NCBI RefSeq assembly: GCF_034314165.1
Contig: NZ_JAVIWK010000001.1
Span: 3,301,001 to 3,365,000 of the forward strand
Reading direction: 5' to 3'
Origin: Pseudomonas sp. Bout1
GTDB lineage: Bacteria > Pseudomonadota > Gammaproteobacteria > Pseudomonadales > Pseudomonadaceae
Length of the DNA: 64,000 nucleotides
The notes under the pieces are model-generated. The model did not search any database, had not been told where the DNA came from, and was given only the letters and a program-made list of their open reading frames with translations. The position numbers were made by a program, and so were the translations under genes. This document shows, piece after piece, positions 1 through 8,252 of this stretch. Each line of letters starts with the position of its first letter. The stretch's first letter is position 1.

Positions 1-2
1 CT

Positions 3-704
3 GCGGCCGGTGTGAAAGTGACCATTTTCGATATGAATGCCGAGCGTGGGCAGCAGGTCGCGTGGGACGTCGATGGGCTGTTTTGCCAGGTCGACGTGCA
101 GTCGGATGAGTCGGTGGACCAAGGGTTTTCCGCCGCCCGCGAGGCCCATGGCCAGGAGCGCATTCTGGTGAACTGTGCGGGTATTTCCAAAGGCGCCAAG
201 ACCGCTGGCCGCGACCGCGCCACGGGCGTGATCAAAGCCTTCCCGAGTGCCGATTTCGACCGCGTGATTCAAATCAACCTGGTCGGCAGTTTTCGCTGCT
301 TGTCGCGCTCCGCCGCCGGCATGCTCAGTCTTGAGCCTCTGGCCCATGGTGAGCGCGGGGTCATCGTCAACACCGCAAGCGTAGCGGCCCAGGACGGCCA
401 GGTCGGTCAGTCGGCCTATTCCGCGTCCAAAGCCGGGGTGGTCGGCATGACGTTGCCGATCGCTCGCGACCTGGCGGGTGAGGGCGTGCGCATCAACTGC
501 ATCCTGCCGGGCCTGTTTGCCACGCCGATGATGGCGGGCCTGCCTGACACCGTGCAGCAGTCCCTGGCAGCCTCGGTACCGTTCCCCCATCGCTTGGGCC
601 TGCCTGAAGAATACGCCGACCTCGCGACGTTCCTGATCACCAACAGCTACATGAACGGTGAATCGGTGCGCCTTGATGGTGCCATTCGTCTTGCACCTCG
701 CTGA
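3..704 (+). CDS. HSD10-like 3-hydroxyacyl-CoA dehydrogenase (SDR), 5' partial
   Basis: Short-chain dehydrogenase expected to oxidise a (possibly 2-methyl-branched) 3-hydroxyacyl-CoA with NAD in beta-oxidation. The reading frame is open from base 3, so the start and the glycine-rich NAD motif lie left of the window; the GTG at 12 is internal. Counting from that GTG, NCAG is at 54-57 and the catalytic Ser123, Tyr136 and Lys140 are present. The block INTASVAA-like, [18 protein letters not shown] and the ending [11 protein letters not shown] closely follow remembered human HSD17B10 and its bacterial relatives, which is why I assign the CoA-ester role rather than a generic SDR. It sits 13 bp before a thiolase and near a hydratase that lacks its own dehydrogenase domain, so it probably supplies the missing step. 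The family call is firm; the substrate is unknown. Confidence 0.85.
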   Translation, partial: AAGVKVTIFDMNAERGQQVAWDVDGLFCQVDVQSDESVDQGFSAAREAHGQERILVNCAGISKGAKTAGRDRATGVIKAFPSADFDRVIQINLVGSFRCLSRSAAGMLSLEPLAHGERGVIVNTASVAAQDGQVGQSAYSASKAGVVGMTLPIARDLAGEGVRINCILPGLFATPMMAGLPDTVQQSLAASVPFPHRLGLPEEYADLATFLITNSYMNGESVRLDGAIRLAPR

Positions 705-717
705 TCCCGGAGCTTCC

Positions 718-1923
718 ATGACTTGTGCTTATATCTTTGACGCCGTGCGCACCCCGCGCGGTCGCGGGCGGCCGGACGGTGCGCTGCATGAGGTGACGTC
801 CCTGGCCCTGGCAGTGCAGGTGCTGCAAGCCATCCGTGAACGTAACCACCTGGACACCACCTGGGTCGATGACGTGATTCTTGGCTGCGTGATGCCGGTG
901 GGCGAACAGGGCAGCGACATCGCGCGCATTGCGGCGCTGGTCGCAGGCTACGCGCAGAGTGTGCCGGGGGTGAGCATCAACCGGTTCTGCGCCTCGGGCC
1001 TTGAGGCGTGCAATATGGCTGCGGGCAAAGTACTCAGCGGCGAGGCACGCATGGTGGTGGCCGGCGGTGTGGAGTCGATGTCGCGGGTGGCGTTGGGTGC
1101 CGATGGTGGTGCGATGCTGGTCGATCCCAGCTTTGCCTTCGATCACTACTACGCGCCCCAAGGCATTGGCGCCGACCTTATCGCCACCTTGTTCGGCTAC
1201 AGCCGCGAGGCCGTGGATAGCTACGCCGTTGAAAGCCAGCGCCGCGCCGCGCGTGCCTGGGAGCAAGGGCGCTTCGCCAGGTCGATCGTGCCGGTGCTGG
1301 ACCAGAGCGGCATCGTGCTGCTGGATCGCGATGAACATATGCGCCCACAAACCACCGTGCAGTCCCTGGCCGGGCTCAAGCCGGCATTCGCCAAGCAGGG
1401 CGAGTCCGGTTACGACAGCGCCGCGCTCGCACGCTACCCGATGGTCGAGCAGATCAACCACGTTCACCACGGCGGCAACTCGTCTGGCGTGGTGGACGGC
1501 GCCTCAGCCGTGTTGATCGGCTCCAAAGCCGCCGGCGAAGCATTGGGTCTTAAGCCTCGTGCACGCATCAAGGGCATGGTTTCGGTAGGTTCCGAGCCGA
1601 CCATCATGCTCACCGGCCCGGCCATTGCCACGCGCAAAGTGCTTGATCGCCTGGGCATGACCACCGCTGACATCGACCTGTTTGAACTCAACGAAGCGTT
1701 TGCCGCTGTGGTGCTGCGCTACTTGCAGGTGCTCGACCTGGACCCGGCCAAGGTCAACGTCAACGGCGGTGCGATTGCCATGGGGCACCCGCTGGGGGCC
1801 ACCGGCGCGATGATTCTGGGCACCGCCCTGGACGAGCTGGAGCGCACCGGCCAGGGAACCGCACTGGTCAACCTGTGCGTGGGTGCCGGCATGGGCACCG
1901 CTACCGTCATCGAGCGGGTTTGA
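718..1923 (+). CDS. Acetyl-CoA acyltransferase (3-ketoacyl-CoA thiolase)
   Basis: Thiolase of 401 residues that cleaves a 3-ketoacyl-CoA with CoA, the last step of a beta-oxidation round. The nucleophilic Cys91 lies in [10 protein letters not shown], the GGVESMS block follows, NEAFA precedes the catalytic His357 in [14 protein letters not shown], and the second catalytic Cys387 is in CVGAGMG. All residues needed for activity are present. ATG 718 is chosen over upstream in-frame codons because GGAG lies just before it and it begins the conserved thiolase N-terminus ([13 protein letters not shown]). It follows the SDR and its TGA runs into the GAGGAG ribosome site of the next gene, so the three are probably one transcript. 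FadA/FadI-type length and architecture; specificity cannot be read from sequence. Confidence 0.93.
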   Translation: MTCAYIFDAVRTPRGRGRPDGALHEVTSLALAVQVLQAIRERNHLDTTWVDDVILGCVMPVGEQGSDIARIAALVAGYAQSVPGVSINRFCASGLEACNMAAGKVLSGEARMVVAGGVESMSRVALGADGGAMLVDPSFAFDHYYAPQGIGADLIATLFGYSREAVDSYAVESQRRAARAWEQGRFARSIVPVLDQSGIVLLDRDEHMRPQTTVQSLAGLKPAFAKQGESGYDSAALARYPMVEQINHVHHGGNSSGVVDGASAVLIGSKAAGEALGLKPRARIKGMVSVGSEPTIMLTGPAIATRKVLDRLGMTTADIDLFELNEAFAAVVLRYLQVLDLDPAKVNVNGGAIAMGHPLGATGAMILGTALDELERTGQGTALVNLCVGAGMGTATVIERV

Positions 1924-1931
1924 GGAGCGAT

Positions 1932-3335
1932 ATGAACAATTTTTCCATCACGATCGACGCCGAGGGTGTCGCGCTGATTACCTTCGATGTGCCCGGCAAG
2001 GGCATGAATGTGATCAGCTTTGAAGTGCAGCGCGAGTTCGGCGAGCTGGTCGAAACGCTGCGCAGCAACCCCAAAATCCGCGGGGCGGTGCTGGTCTCGG
2101 GCAAAGCCAGCGGTTTTTGCGCGGGGGCCGATTTGCCGGAAATCGTCGGTTATTTTGACCTGTGGCGAGCGGCCCGAAGCCAGGCAGAACTGCGCACTGC
2201 GTTGGCCGAAAGCGCCAGTTGGTCGCGGCACCTGCGCGCCCTGGAAACCTGCGGCAAACCCGTCGCGGTGGCCATCACAGGCCTGGCCCTGGGCGGCGGG
2301 CTGGAATTGGTGCTCGCCTGCCATTACCGGGTGGCGGTGGACGACCCCAAGCTGCGCCTGGCTTTTCCGGAAGTCGGCGTAGGCCTGTTGCCCGGTGCCG
2401 GTGGCACGCAGCGCCTGACCCGCTTGCTCGGCGTGAGCGCGGTACTGCCCCACTTGCTGGAGGGCACACCGATTGCACCCGCCGAGGCGCTGGCGACCGG
2501 CGTGGTACACGCCTTGCTGCCCGCCGATCAACTGCTGCAAACGGCACGGCGCTGGGTACTCGAACACCCGGATGCCCAGGCGAGCTGGGACCAGGCCAAT
2601 TTCCAGTTGCCCGCGGGCGCTGTGCATTCGGCCCAGGGTTATCGGTATTTCGGCCCGGCCCTGGCGGCGCGTCTTGGCACGGCGGGTGAGCACTACCCGG
2701 CAGTCGCCAATATCCTTAAATGCGTCTACGAAGGCGCTCAAGTACCGATAGACGCAGGGTTGCGCATTGAATCGCGCTACTTTTTCAACACCGTGCGTTC
2801 GCCGCAGGCCAAGGCCATCGCGCGCACCCAATTCATATCGCGCCAGGCCCTGGCCAAGCGTGAAAGCCGCGAAAACCTCAGTGACTACCTCAGTCAATTG
2901 CGCCATGCCGTCGCGGCGGAGCAACGGGCGATGAAAGAGGAAGGGGTGTCGCCCACGCTGGTTGCCAGCCTGTCCCGGCGCAATGCGCTGAACGCAGAGG
3001 CCGAGTGCCCTTCAGGCGCTGTTGAGCCAAGCGTGGAGGACGTGGATTTTGCCGCGATTGCCGAACTGGAGCGGCGGTTGCTCTACACCCAGGCGTTGAC
3101 CGCCGTACGTTGCCTGGACAACCACGTGGTCGAGGACCCGCTGGAGGCCGACTGCGGCGCTGTGGCGGCAGGCTTCCCGGTATGGAGCGGCGGGCCGGTT
3201 TCATACATTGAGGTGCAAGGCCTGGACGCCTTTGTTGCCGAGGCCGACCGCTTGGCCAGCCGTTTCCCGCAGCGCTTCAGTGTGCCCCACAGCTTGCGTG
3301 AACGGGCCGCCGCCAAGCGTGGTTTCTATTCCTGA
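1932..3335 (+). CDS. FadJ/FadB-like enoyl-CoA hydratase lacking the dehydrogenase Rossmann domain
   Basis: Protein of 467 residues. Residues 1 to about 290 form a crotonase domain: [10 protein letters not shown] supplies oxyanion-hole contacts, and both catalytic glutamates of the FadB type are present (Glu125 in LGGGLELVL, Glu147 in [16 protein letters not shown]), so hydratase activity is expected. The C-terminal ~100 residues ([15 protein letters not shown] to the [11 protein letters not shown] and RGFYS end) resemble the last helical domain of FadJ/FadB. Between them the NAD-binding 3-hydroxyacyl-CoA dehydrogenase domain (about 200 residues, normally with GxGxxG) is missing, replaced by a charged linker around 300-370. 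FadB/FadJ proteins are about 715 residues. The frame is continuous, so this is a stable domain-loss form rather than a visible frameshift. The neighbouring HSD10-like SDR could provide the lost activity (inference). Confidence 0.85.
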   Translation: MNNFSITIDAEGVALITFDVPGKGMNVISFEVQREFGELVETLRSNPKIRGAVLVSGKASGFCAGADLPEIVGYFDLWRAARSQAELRTALAESASWSRHLRALETCGKPVAVAITGLALGGGLELVLACHYRVAVDDPKLRLAFPEVGVGLLPGAGGTQRLTRLLGVSAVLPHLLEGTPIAPAEALATGVVHALLPADQLLQTARRWVLEHPDAQASWDQANFQLPAGAVHSAQGYRYFGPALAARLGTAGEHYPAVANILKCVYEGAQVPIDAGLRIESRYFFNTVRSPQAKAIARTQFISRQALAKRESRENLSDYLSQLRHAVAAEQRAMKEEGVSPTLVASLSRRNALNAEAECPSGAVEPSVEDVDFAAIAELERRLLYTQALTAVRCLDNHVVEDPLEADCGAVAAGFPVWSGGPVSYIEVQGLDAFVAEADRLASRFPQRFSVPHSLRERAAAKRGFYS

Positions 3336-3358
3336 TCCTTAGTGCATCGAGGCAACAC

Positions 3359-3676
3359 ATGGCCATTGTTATTGTTGAAAACCGTGCAGGCGAACACATG
3401 ACCCTGCAAGCGCAAAACGCACAGAGCCTGATGGACATCATGCGGTCCGGCGGCGTCGACGACATCCTCGCGTTGTGCGGTGGCACCTGCTCCTGCGCTA
3501 CCTGCCATGTGATCGTCGATCCCGCTTTTGCCGATCGGCTGGCGCCCATGGGCGACGACGAAAATGACCTGCTCGACAGTTCCGACCACCGCACCGCGAC
3601 TTCGCGCCTGTCCTGCCAGGTGATCTTCCGGGAAGACATGGATGGCCTGCGCGTCACCATCGCGCCGGAAGACTGA
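3359..3676 (+). CDS. Putidaredoxin-type [2Fe-2S] ferredoxin
   Basis: Small (105 residues) adrenodoxin/putidaredoxin-family electron carrier. The cluster ligands fit C-x5-C-x2-C ... C: Cys40, Cys46 and Cys49 in the CGGTCSCATCH block, and Cys86 in RLSCQV. An extra Cys44 lies inside the loop. Such ferredoxins pass single electrons from an FAD reductase to a bacterial class I P450. The reductase is the next gene, and a P450 is encoded about 20 kb away on the opposite strand (23762-25003) with no other ferredoxin of this type in the window, so the three probably form one monooxygenase system. The fused 2-oxoacid oxidoreductase downstream would need a low-potential 4Fe-4S ferredoxin, so this protein is a less likely partner for it. 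Confidence 0.93.
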   Translation: MAIVIVENRAGEHMTLQAQNAQSLMDIMRSGGVDDILALCGGTCSCATCHVIVDPAFADRLAPMGDDENDLLDSSDHRTATSRLSCQVIFREDMDGLRVTIAPED

Positions 3677-3730
3677 TACCGCCTGCCGGGTTTGCGTTGA
3701 CGCCGATAAGAACAACAAGAGGACCACACC

Positions 3731-4987
3731 ATGCACAAAGACGTCGTGATCGTCGGTGCCGGCCATGCCGGTGCCCAAGCGGCCAGCCTGTTGCGCCAGC
3801 AGGGTTTCGAAGGCTCCATTGCGCTGATCGGGGAGGAGCATGAGCTGCCTTATGAGCGTCCGCCATTGTCCAAGGAATACCTGGCAGGCGAAAAAAGCTT
3901 TGATCACCTGTTGCTGCGCCCGGCGAGTTTCTGGAACGAAAAACATATCGATCTGCGCTTGGCCCAGCGTGTTGTGGGCGTCGATGCCCGAGCGCATCGG
4001 CTGACGCTGGACAGCGGCGCCCAGCTTGATTATGGCCAGCTCATCTGGGCTACCGGCGGCGCACCACGGCGCCTCAGTTGCCCGGGTCACGACCTGCAGG
4101 GCGTGCATTCAGTGCGTAACCGAGCCGATGTCGACCGCATGATCCACGAGCTGCCCGCCATGCAGCGGGTGCTGGTGATCGGCGGTGGCTATATCGGGCT
4201 GGAAGCCGCGGCGGTCTTGAGCAAACTGGGCAAGTCGGTGACCGTACTCGAAGCCCAGGACCGGGTCTTGGCACGTGTGGCCGGGGAAGCGCTGTCGCGT
4301 TTCTACGAAACTGAGCATCGGGCCAATGGTGTGGAGGTTCGCCTCAACGTGTTGGTCGATCATTTGGTCGGGGAGGGCGGCAAGGTCGTCGGCGTGGCCC
4401 TGGCGGACGGTAGCGTGCTGCAAGCCGATATGGTCATTGTCGGCATCGGTATCGTGCCGGCCATTGCGCCGTTGCTGGAAGCCGGCCTGCAAGACTGCAA
4501 CGGTGTGCAAGTGGACGCATTTTGCCGCGCGGCGCTGCCGGATGTGTTTGCCATCGGCGACTGCGCCGCGCACCTCAACCCCTATTGTGCGGTTCAGACC
4601 CCGATTCGCCTGGAGTCGGTACAAAACGCGAATGATCAGGCCAAGGTGGTCTCACGGTTTATCACCGGCCAGGCGCAAGCCTACGATGCGGTGCCGTGGT
4701 TCTGGTCCGACCAGTACGACCTGAAACTGCAAACCGTCGGCCTGTCCCTGGGCTACGACCAGACGGTGCTGCGCGGCGACCCTGCCACCCGCAGCTTCAG
4801 TGTGGTGTACCTCAGGCAAGGCCGGGTACTGGCCCTGGACTGCGTGAACCAGGTACGCGATTACGTGCAGGGCAAAGCGCTGGTCAAGGCAGGTTTCGCC
4901 CCCGACCTGGTTGCGCTGGCTGACGCCGACCTGCCGCTTAAGGCTGTGCCTGGCGTGGCGGCAGTGGTGCAGGAGTCCGCCCCATGA
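3731..4987 (+). CDS. FAD-dependent ferredoxin reductase (putidaredoxin reductase-like)
   Basis: NAD(P)H-dependent flavoprotein of 418 residues that would reduce the adjacent [2Fe-2S] ferredoxin. The N-terminal FAD dinucleotide fold starts [14 protein letters not shown], followed by [11 protein letters not shown] typical of this family; the second nucleotide fold (NAD) has [17 protein letters not shown] near residue 140; the FAD-closing motif FAIGDCA is near residue 274. A reductase C-terminal domain with WFWSDQY follows. Length and order match PdR, ThcD and related enzymes. An AAGAGGA ribosome site precedes ATG 3731. The stop overlaps the start of the next gene by 4 bp (ATGA), so the two are translationally coupled. 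Confidence 0.93.
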   Translation: MHKDVVIVGAGHAGAQAASLLRQQGFEGSIALIGEEHELPYERPPLSKEYLAGEKSFDHLLLRPASFWNEKHIDLRLAQRVVGVDARAHRLTLDSGAQLDYGQLIWATGGAPRRLSCPGHDLQGVHSVRNRADVDRMIHELPAMQRVLVIGGGYIGLEAAAVLSKLGKSVTVLEAQDRVLARVAGEALSRFYETEHRANGVEVRLNVLVDHLVGEGGKVVGVALADGSVLQADMVIVGIGIVPAIAPLLEAGLQDCNGVQVDAFCRAALPDVFAIGDCAAHLNPYCAVQTPIRLESVQNANDQAKVVSRFITGQAQAYDAVPWFWSDQYDLKLQTVGLSLGYDQTVLRGDPATRSFSVVYLRQGRVLALDCVNQVRDYVQGKALVKAGFAPDLVALADADLPLKAVPGVAAVVQESAP

Positions 4988-5769
4988 GCCCTGCACCAGT
5001 ACGCCTGGACATTACGCGGGGCATCGCCAACCTGACGTTTGATCGGCCTGAGGCACTCAACGCCATCAACGTCGAAATGGCCCAGACTCTGTTGGCGCTC
5101 TGCGAGCAACTGCAGGGGCGTGAAGAGGTGCGCGTGATCGTACTCAGCGGCGCGGGCCGTGCCTTTATGGCCGGCGGCGACCTTGCGGCATTCGACGCCA
5201 GCGACGCCCCGGCTGAACTGGCCTCGGCGATCATCGAGCCGCTGCATGCCGCCCTCAGGCTGCTGGCACACATGCCCCAAGTGGTCATCGGCAGCGTGCA
5301 CGGGCCGGTATCCGGTGCAGGCATGAGCCTGGCCCTGGGTTGCGACCTGACCATCGCCGCGAGCAACACACGGTTTTGCCTGGCCTATAGCGCCATCGCT
5401 ACCAGCCCCGATGGCGGGGGGTCCTGGCATTTGCTGCGGCAGCTGGGACGCCAGCGCGCGCTGCAACTGGCCCTGTGCAATAACGTGTTGAGTGCCAACG
5501 AAGCGCTGGCCCTGGGGCTGATCGCAAGCGTGGTGTCTGCAGGCTCGTTGCACGAAGACACGCAGTGTCTTGCGCGCAAGCTGGCCTGCGGGCCCACCTT
5601 CGCCTACGGCCAGATAAAGCAGTTGCTGCGCCAGGCCGCCGACCACACGTTGGAGCAGCAATTGGAGGCCGAGCACCAGGCCTTTCGTGCCTGCGCCGGC
5701 ACAGCGGATTTTCGCGAAGGTGTCGCAGCGTTTTTTGCCAAGCGCAAGGCGATATACAGCCACAGCTGA
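4984..5769 (+). CDS. Enoyl-CoA hydratase/isomerase family protein (PaaG-like)
   Basis: Crotonase-fold protein of 261 residues. The oxyanion-hole segments [14 protein letters not shown] and [14 protein letters not shown] are clear. The first catalytic Glu of classical hydratases is replaced (GAGMSLAL rather than GGGCEL), while the second site reads TSPDGGGSW with an Asp, as in PaaG and other isomerases. It is therefore more likely an isomerase or a specialised hydratase than a plain enoyl-CoA hydratase, complementing the FadJ-like hydratase upstream. It overlaps the reductase gene by 4 bp and is the last gene before a strong terminator, so it closes the first forward operon. Specific substrate unknown. 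Confidence 0.85.
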   Translation: MSPAPVRLDITRGIANLTFDRPEALNAINVEMAQTLLALCEQLQGREEVRVIVLSGAGRAFMAGGDLAAFDASDAPAELASAIIEPLHAALRLLAHMPQVVIGSVHGPVSGAGMSLALGCDLTIAASNTRFCLAYSAIATSPDGGGSWHLLRQLGRQRALQLALCNNVLSANEALALGLIASVVSAGSLHEDTQCLARKLACGPTFAYGQIKQLLRQAADHTLEQQLEAEHQAFRACAGTADFREGVAAFFAKRKAIYSHS

Positions 5770-5815
5770 TGCGTGACATTCCTTTGGTTTGACGCGGTAA
5801 AGCGAGCGTCATCGG

Positions 5816-5849
5816 GCCGATTCAGTGCTGACTGAATCGGCATTTTTTT
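5816..5849 (+). terminator. Rho-independent terminator after the first catabolic operon
   Basis: Perfect 11-bp inverted repeat GCCGATTCAGT / ACTGAATCGGC with a GCTG tetraloop, followed by ATTTTTTT. It stands 46 bp after the PaaG-like gene. The rest of the 253-bp gap up to the FAD dehydrogenase start shows no gene, and should hold the promoter of the next operon, but I see no convincing -35/-10 pair. Confidence 0.93.
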
Positions 5850-6022
5850 GTCCGGCGTTTGTTCGTGCTGCAGCGGTCGCGGTTTTTGGCACGAAATGCT
5901 TCGCAGGCTCCAGCGTTGCCATCGCTGCGAGCCGGCCGACAGGCCAACAATTGGTCAACAGCCTCCCATTCGCCGGCCAGCCACGAATGGCGATAAATCT
6001 AAAAATGGGCAAGTGACGACTT

Positions 6023-7498
6023 ATGACCACACGCGATGTTCTCTCTACCGACCGCACCGAATTCAAACCGGCGATCAGCGCTGGCGTGGTGCCCGCCGGC
6101 CTTCTTCAACAGCTGCATGCGGTGGTCGGTGAGGGCGGCATGCTCACGGGCGAAGACGTCAGTTCACGCCATCCGGGTGTGTTCATGGCACGCATCGAGG
6201 CAGATGCCATCCTGCGCCCCACGACCTCGGAGCAAGTGTCGCAAATCCTTGCCTTGTGCAACGCCGCTCGCCAGCCGGTGGTGGTGCAGGGCGGGATGTC
6301 CGGCTGGGTGCGGGCCACGCAGACTCGGCCGGGTGATGTGGTGGTGTCGCTGGAACGGATGAACCGTATCGAACACATTGACCTGGAGAACCGCACCGCC
6401 ACGGTCCAGGCCGGGGTGATCCTGGAAACCTTGCAGGATCACGTGCAGCCTTCAGGCCTGAGCTTTGCCCTCGACTTGGGTGGGCGCGGGTCCTGCCAGT
6501 TGGGCGGTAACGCGGCGACCAACGCCGGCGGTGTGCGGGTGATTCGCTACGGAATGATGCGCGAGCAGATCCTTGGTATGGAAGTGGTGTTGGCCGATGG
6601 GCGCATCGTTTCGTCGCTCAACCGCATGCTCAAAAACAACACGGGGTATGACCTCAAGCAGCTGTTTATCGGCAGCGAAGGCACCCTGGGCGTGATTACC
6701 CGCCTGGTGTTGCGCCTGCGCGAATTGCCCTCGAGCAGCAACACGGCGATGGTCTGTGCTTCGCGTTTCGAGCAGTTGGCAAAACTGCTGCGGCACATGG
6801 ATGGCGCCCTCGGGGGGCAGCTCAGTGCCTTCGAGATGATCGACAATAATTTTTACCGGGTGAATACCCGGCCCGGCCGCCATCAACCGCCGTTGCCGGT
6901 GGACAAGCCGTATTACGCGATCATCGAGACCCTCGGCGCCGACCAGCCGCGGGACACCGAACTGTTTGAAAAGGCCCTGGAAGCAGGTATCGAGAAAGGC
7001 CTGATCGACGACGCGGTCATCGCCCGTTCGGAGCGCGAGAAGCTATCGATCTGGGAAATCCGCGAAGACCTTGAGCATCTGGTCAAGGATTTTCGCCCCT
7101 TCTACGCTTTTGATATTTCCCTGCCGGTGGGTGACATGGAGGCCTATATGGCCCAGGTCACCGCGCGCTTGCACCAGCGCTGGCCCGAGGGCTTGATCGC
7201 GTTTCTGGGGCACGTCGGCGACGGCAACCTGCATATTGCGATTGGCGCCGGCACCGACGATGAGCGTGAACCGGTGGAGGCCTGCGTCTATGAGCCACTG
7301 GCCGCGTACCAGGGGTCGGTGTCGGCCGAGCATGGGATCGGCCTGGAGAAAAAACACTGGTTCCCCATCAGCCGCACGCCTATCGAGCGCGCGTTGATGC
7401 AGAACCTGAAAGACCTGCTCGATCCCAACGGCATCCTCAATCCCGGCAAAATCTTCGACACCGAGCCTGGTTCGGCGGCGGGCGAGCAAGCGCCATGA
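6023..7498 (+). CDS. FAD-linked 2-hydroxyacid dehydrogenase (GlcD/D-lactate dehydrogenase type)
   Basis: 491-residue flavoprotein with an N-terminal FAD-binding PCMH domain (QGGMSGWVRATQTRPGDVVVS, then LGGNAATNAGG and FIGSEGTLGVITRLVLRLRE) and a C-terminal FAD-oxidase C domain (FLGHVGDGNLHIAIG, SAEHGIGLEKK, LLDPNGILNPGKIF). This is the architecture of GlcD, D-lactate dehydrogenase and D-2-hydroxyglutarate dehydrogenase, which oxidise D-2-hydroxyacids to 2-oxoacids and pass electrons to quinone or an electron-transfer protein. No separate GlcE/GlcF subunits are nearby. The next gene but one is a 2-oxoacid oxidoreductase, so the product 2-oxoacid is plausibly its substrate (inference). The stop overlaps the GST start by 4 bp. 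ATG 6023 has only a weak ribosome site. Confidence 0.88.
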   Translation: MTTRDVLSTDRTEFKPAISAGVVPAGLLQQLHAVVGEGGMLTGEDVSSRHPGVFMARIEADAILRPTTSEQVSQILALCNAARQPVVVQGGMSGWVRATQTRPGDVVVSLERMNRIEHIDLENRTATVQAGVILETLQDHVQPSGLSFALDLGGRGSCQLGGNAATNAGGVRVIRYGMMREQILGMEVVLADGRIVSSLNRMLKNNTGYDLKQLFIGSEGTLGVITRLVLRLRELPSSSNTAMVCASRFEQLAKLLRHMDGALGGQLSAFEMIDNNFYRVNTRPGRHQPPLPVDKPYYAIIETLGADQPRDTELFEKALEAGIEKGLIDDAVIARSEREKLSIWEIREDLEHLVKDFRPFYAFDISLPVGDMEAYMAQVTARLHQRWPEGLIAFLGHVGDGNLHIAIGAGTDDEREPVEACVYEPLAAYQGSVSAEHGIGLEKKHWFPISRTPIERALMQNLKDLLDPNGILNPGKIFDTEPGSAAGEQAP

Positions 7499-8223
7499 CT
7501 CGCCTCCAACCCTTGCGCCTGCACGGTTACGCCGTCAGCAACTACTTCAATATTGCCCACGCCGCGTTGATCGAGACCGCAACGCCGTTTGAACTGGTGA
7601 CTACCCGGGCCAGCCAGCAGGCGGAGTTCCTGGCAATCAGCCCAATGGGCAAAATTCCGCTGCTGCACACCCCGGCCGGCTGGATCGGCGAGACCGTGGC
7701 GATCCTGGGCTATATCGAAGACTGCCTGCCAATCCCGACCTTGCACGCTGCCGATCCGTTCCAGCGTGCCCGTGAGCGCCAGGTCATCAACGTGGTGCAG
7801 TTGTATGTCGAGGCACCCGTACGTTCATTGTTCCCCGGCGTATTCATGGGCGCCAATAACAGCCCCGTGAGCGTTGCGGCAGCACGTATCACCCTCGACC
7901 GAGCCGTCGTTGCCTTGCGCCACCTCGTCGCCCCGGGGCCGTTTCTGATGGGCCCGGCCCTCAGCTATGCCGACCTGTTCGCGTTCTATTGCCTGGACAT
8001 CGCCGAGCGCGTCTGTGGCTTCGTCTACCGCCGCTCGATTCTTGCCGAACTGGGCTTGCAAGGCTGGTTCGCACAGATGGCCCAGCGTGACAGCACCCAG
8101 ACGGTGCTGGCGTTGTTCGAGGACGCCTTCGGGCAATACCTCAAGGAAAAAAATGCGACTTACCGCTTTCGACCTGTGGGTTACCGAACTCGGACCCCAG
8201 CCATTGAGCAGCGGCCCGCCTGA
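7495..8223 (+). CDS. Glutathione S-transferase family protein
   Basis: 242 residues with a thioredoxin-fold N-terminal domain (LRLHGYAVSNYFNIAHAAL, SPMGKIPLLHT, then the GSH-contact block GETVAILGYIED) and an all-helical C-terminal domain with YADLFAFYCLDIA. GSTs in aromatic or terpenoid catabolic operons can open epoxides, isomerise cis/trans intermediates or detoxify electrophiles. Here it is translationally coupled to the 2-hydroxyacid dehydrogenase and lies 29 bp before the oxidoreductase gene. No glutathione-recycling partner is encoded beside it. Family certain; reaction unknown. Confidence 0.88.
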   Translation: MTRLQPLRLHGYAVSNYFNIAHAALIETATPFELVTTRASQQAEFLAISPMGKIPLLHTPAGWIGETVAILGYIEDCLPIPTLHAADPFQRARERQVINVVQLYVEAPVRSLFPGVFMGANNSPVSVAAARITLDRAVVALRHLVAPGPFLMGPALSYADLFAFYCLDIAERVCGFVYRRSILAELGLQGWFAQMAQRDSTQTVLALFEDAFGQYLKEKNATYRFRPVGYRTRTPAIEQRPA

Positions 8224-8252
8224 TACACCCACGATTGAATGGGACATAAAAA

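Noticed and set aside
12..14. GTG as the true start of the first SDR
   Set aside because: The frame is open to base 3 and the glycine-rich cofactor motif is missing, so the start lies outside the window.
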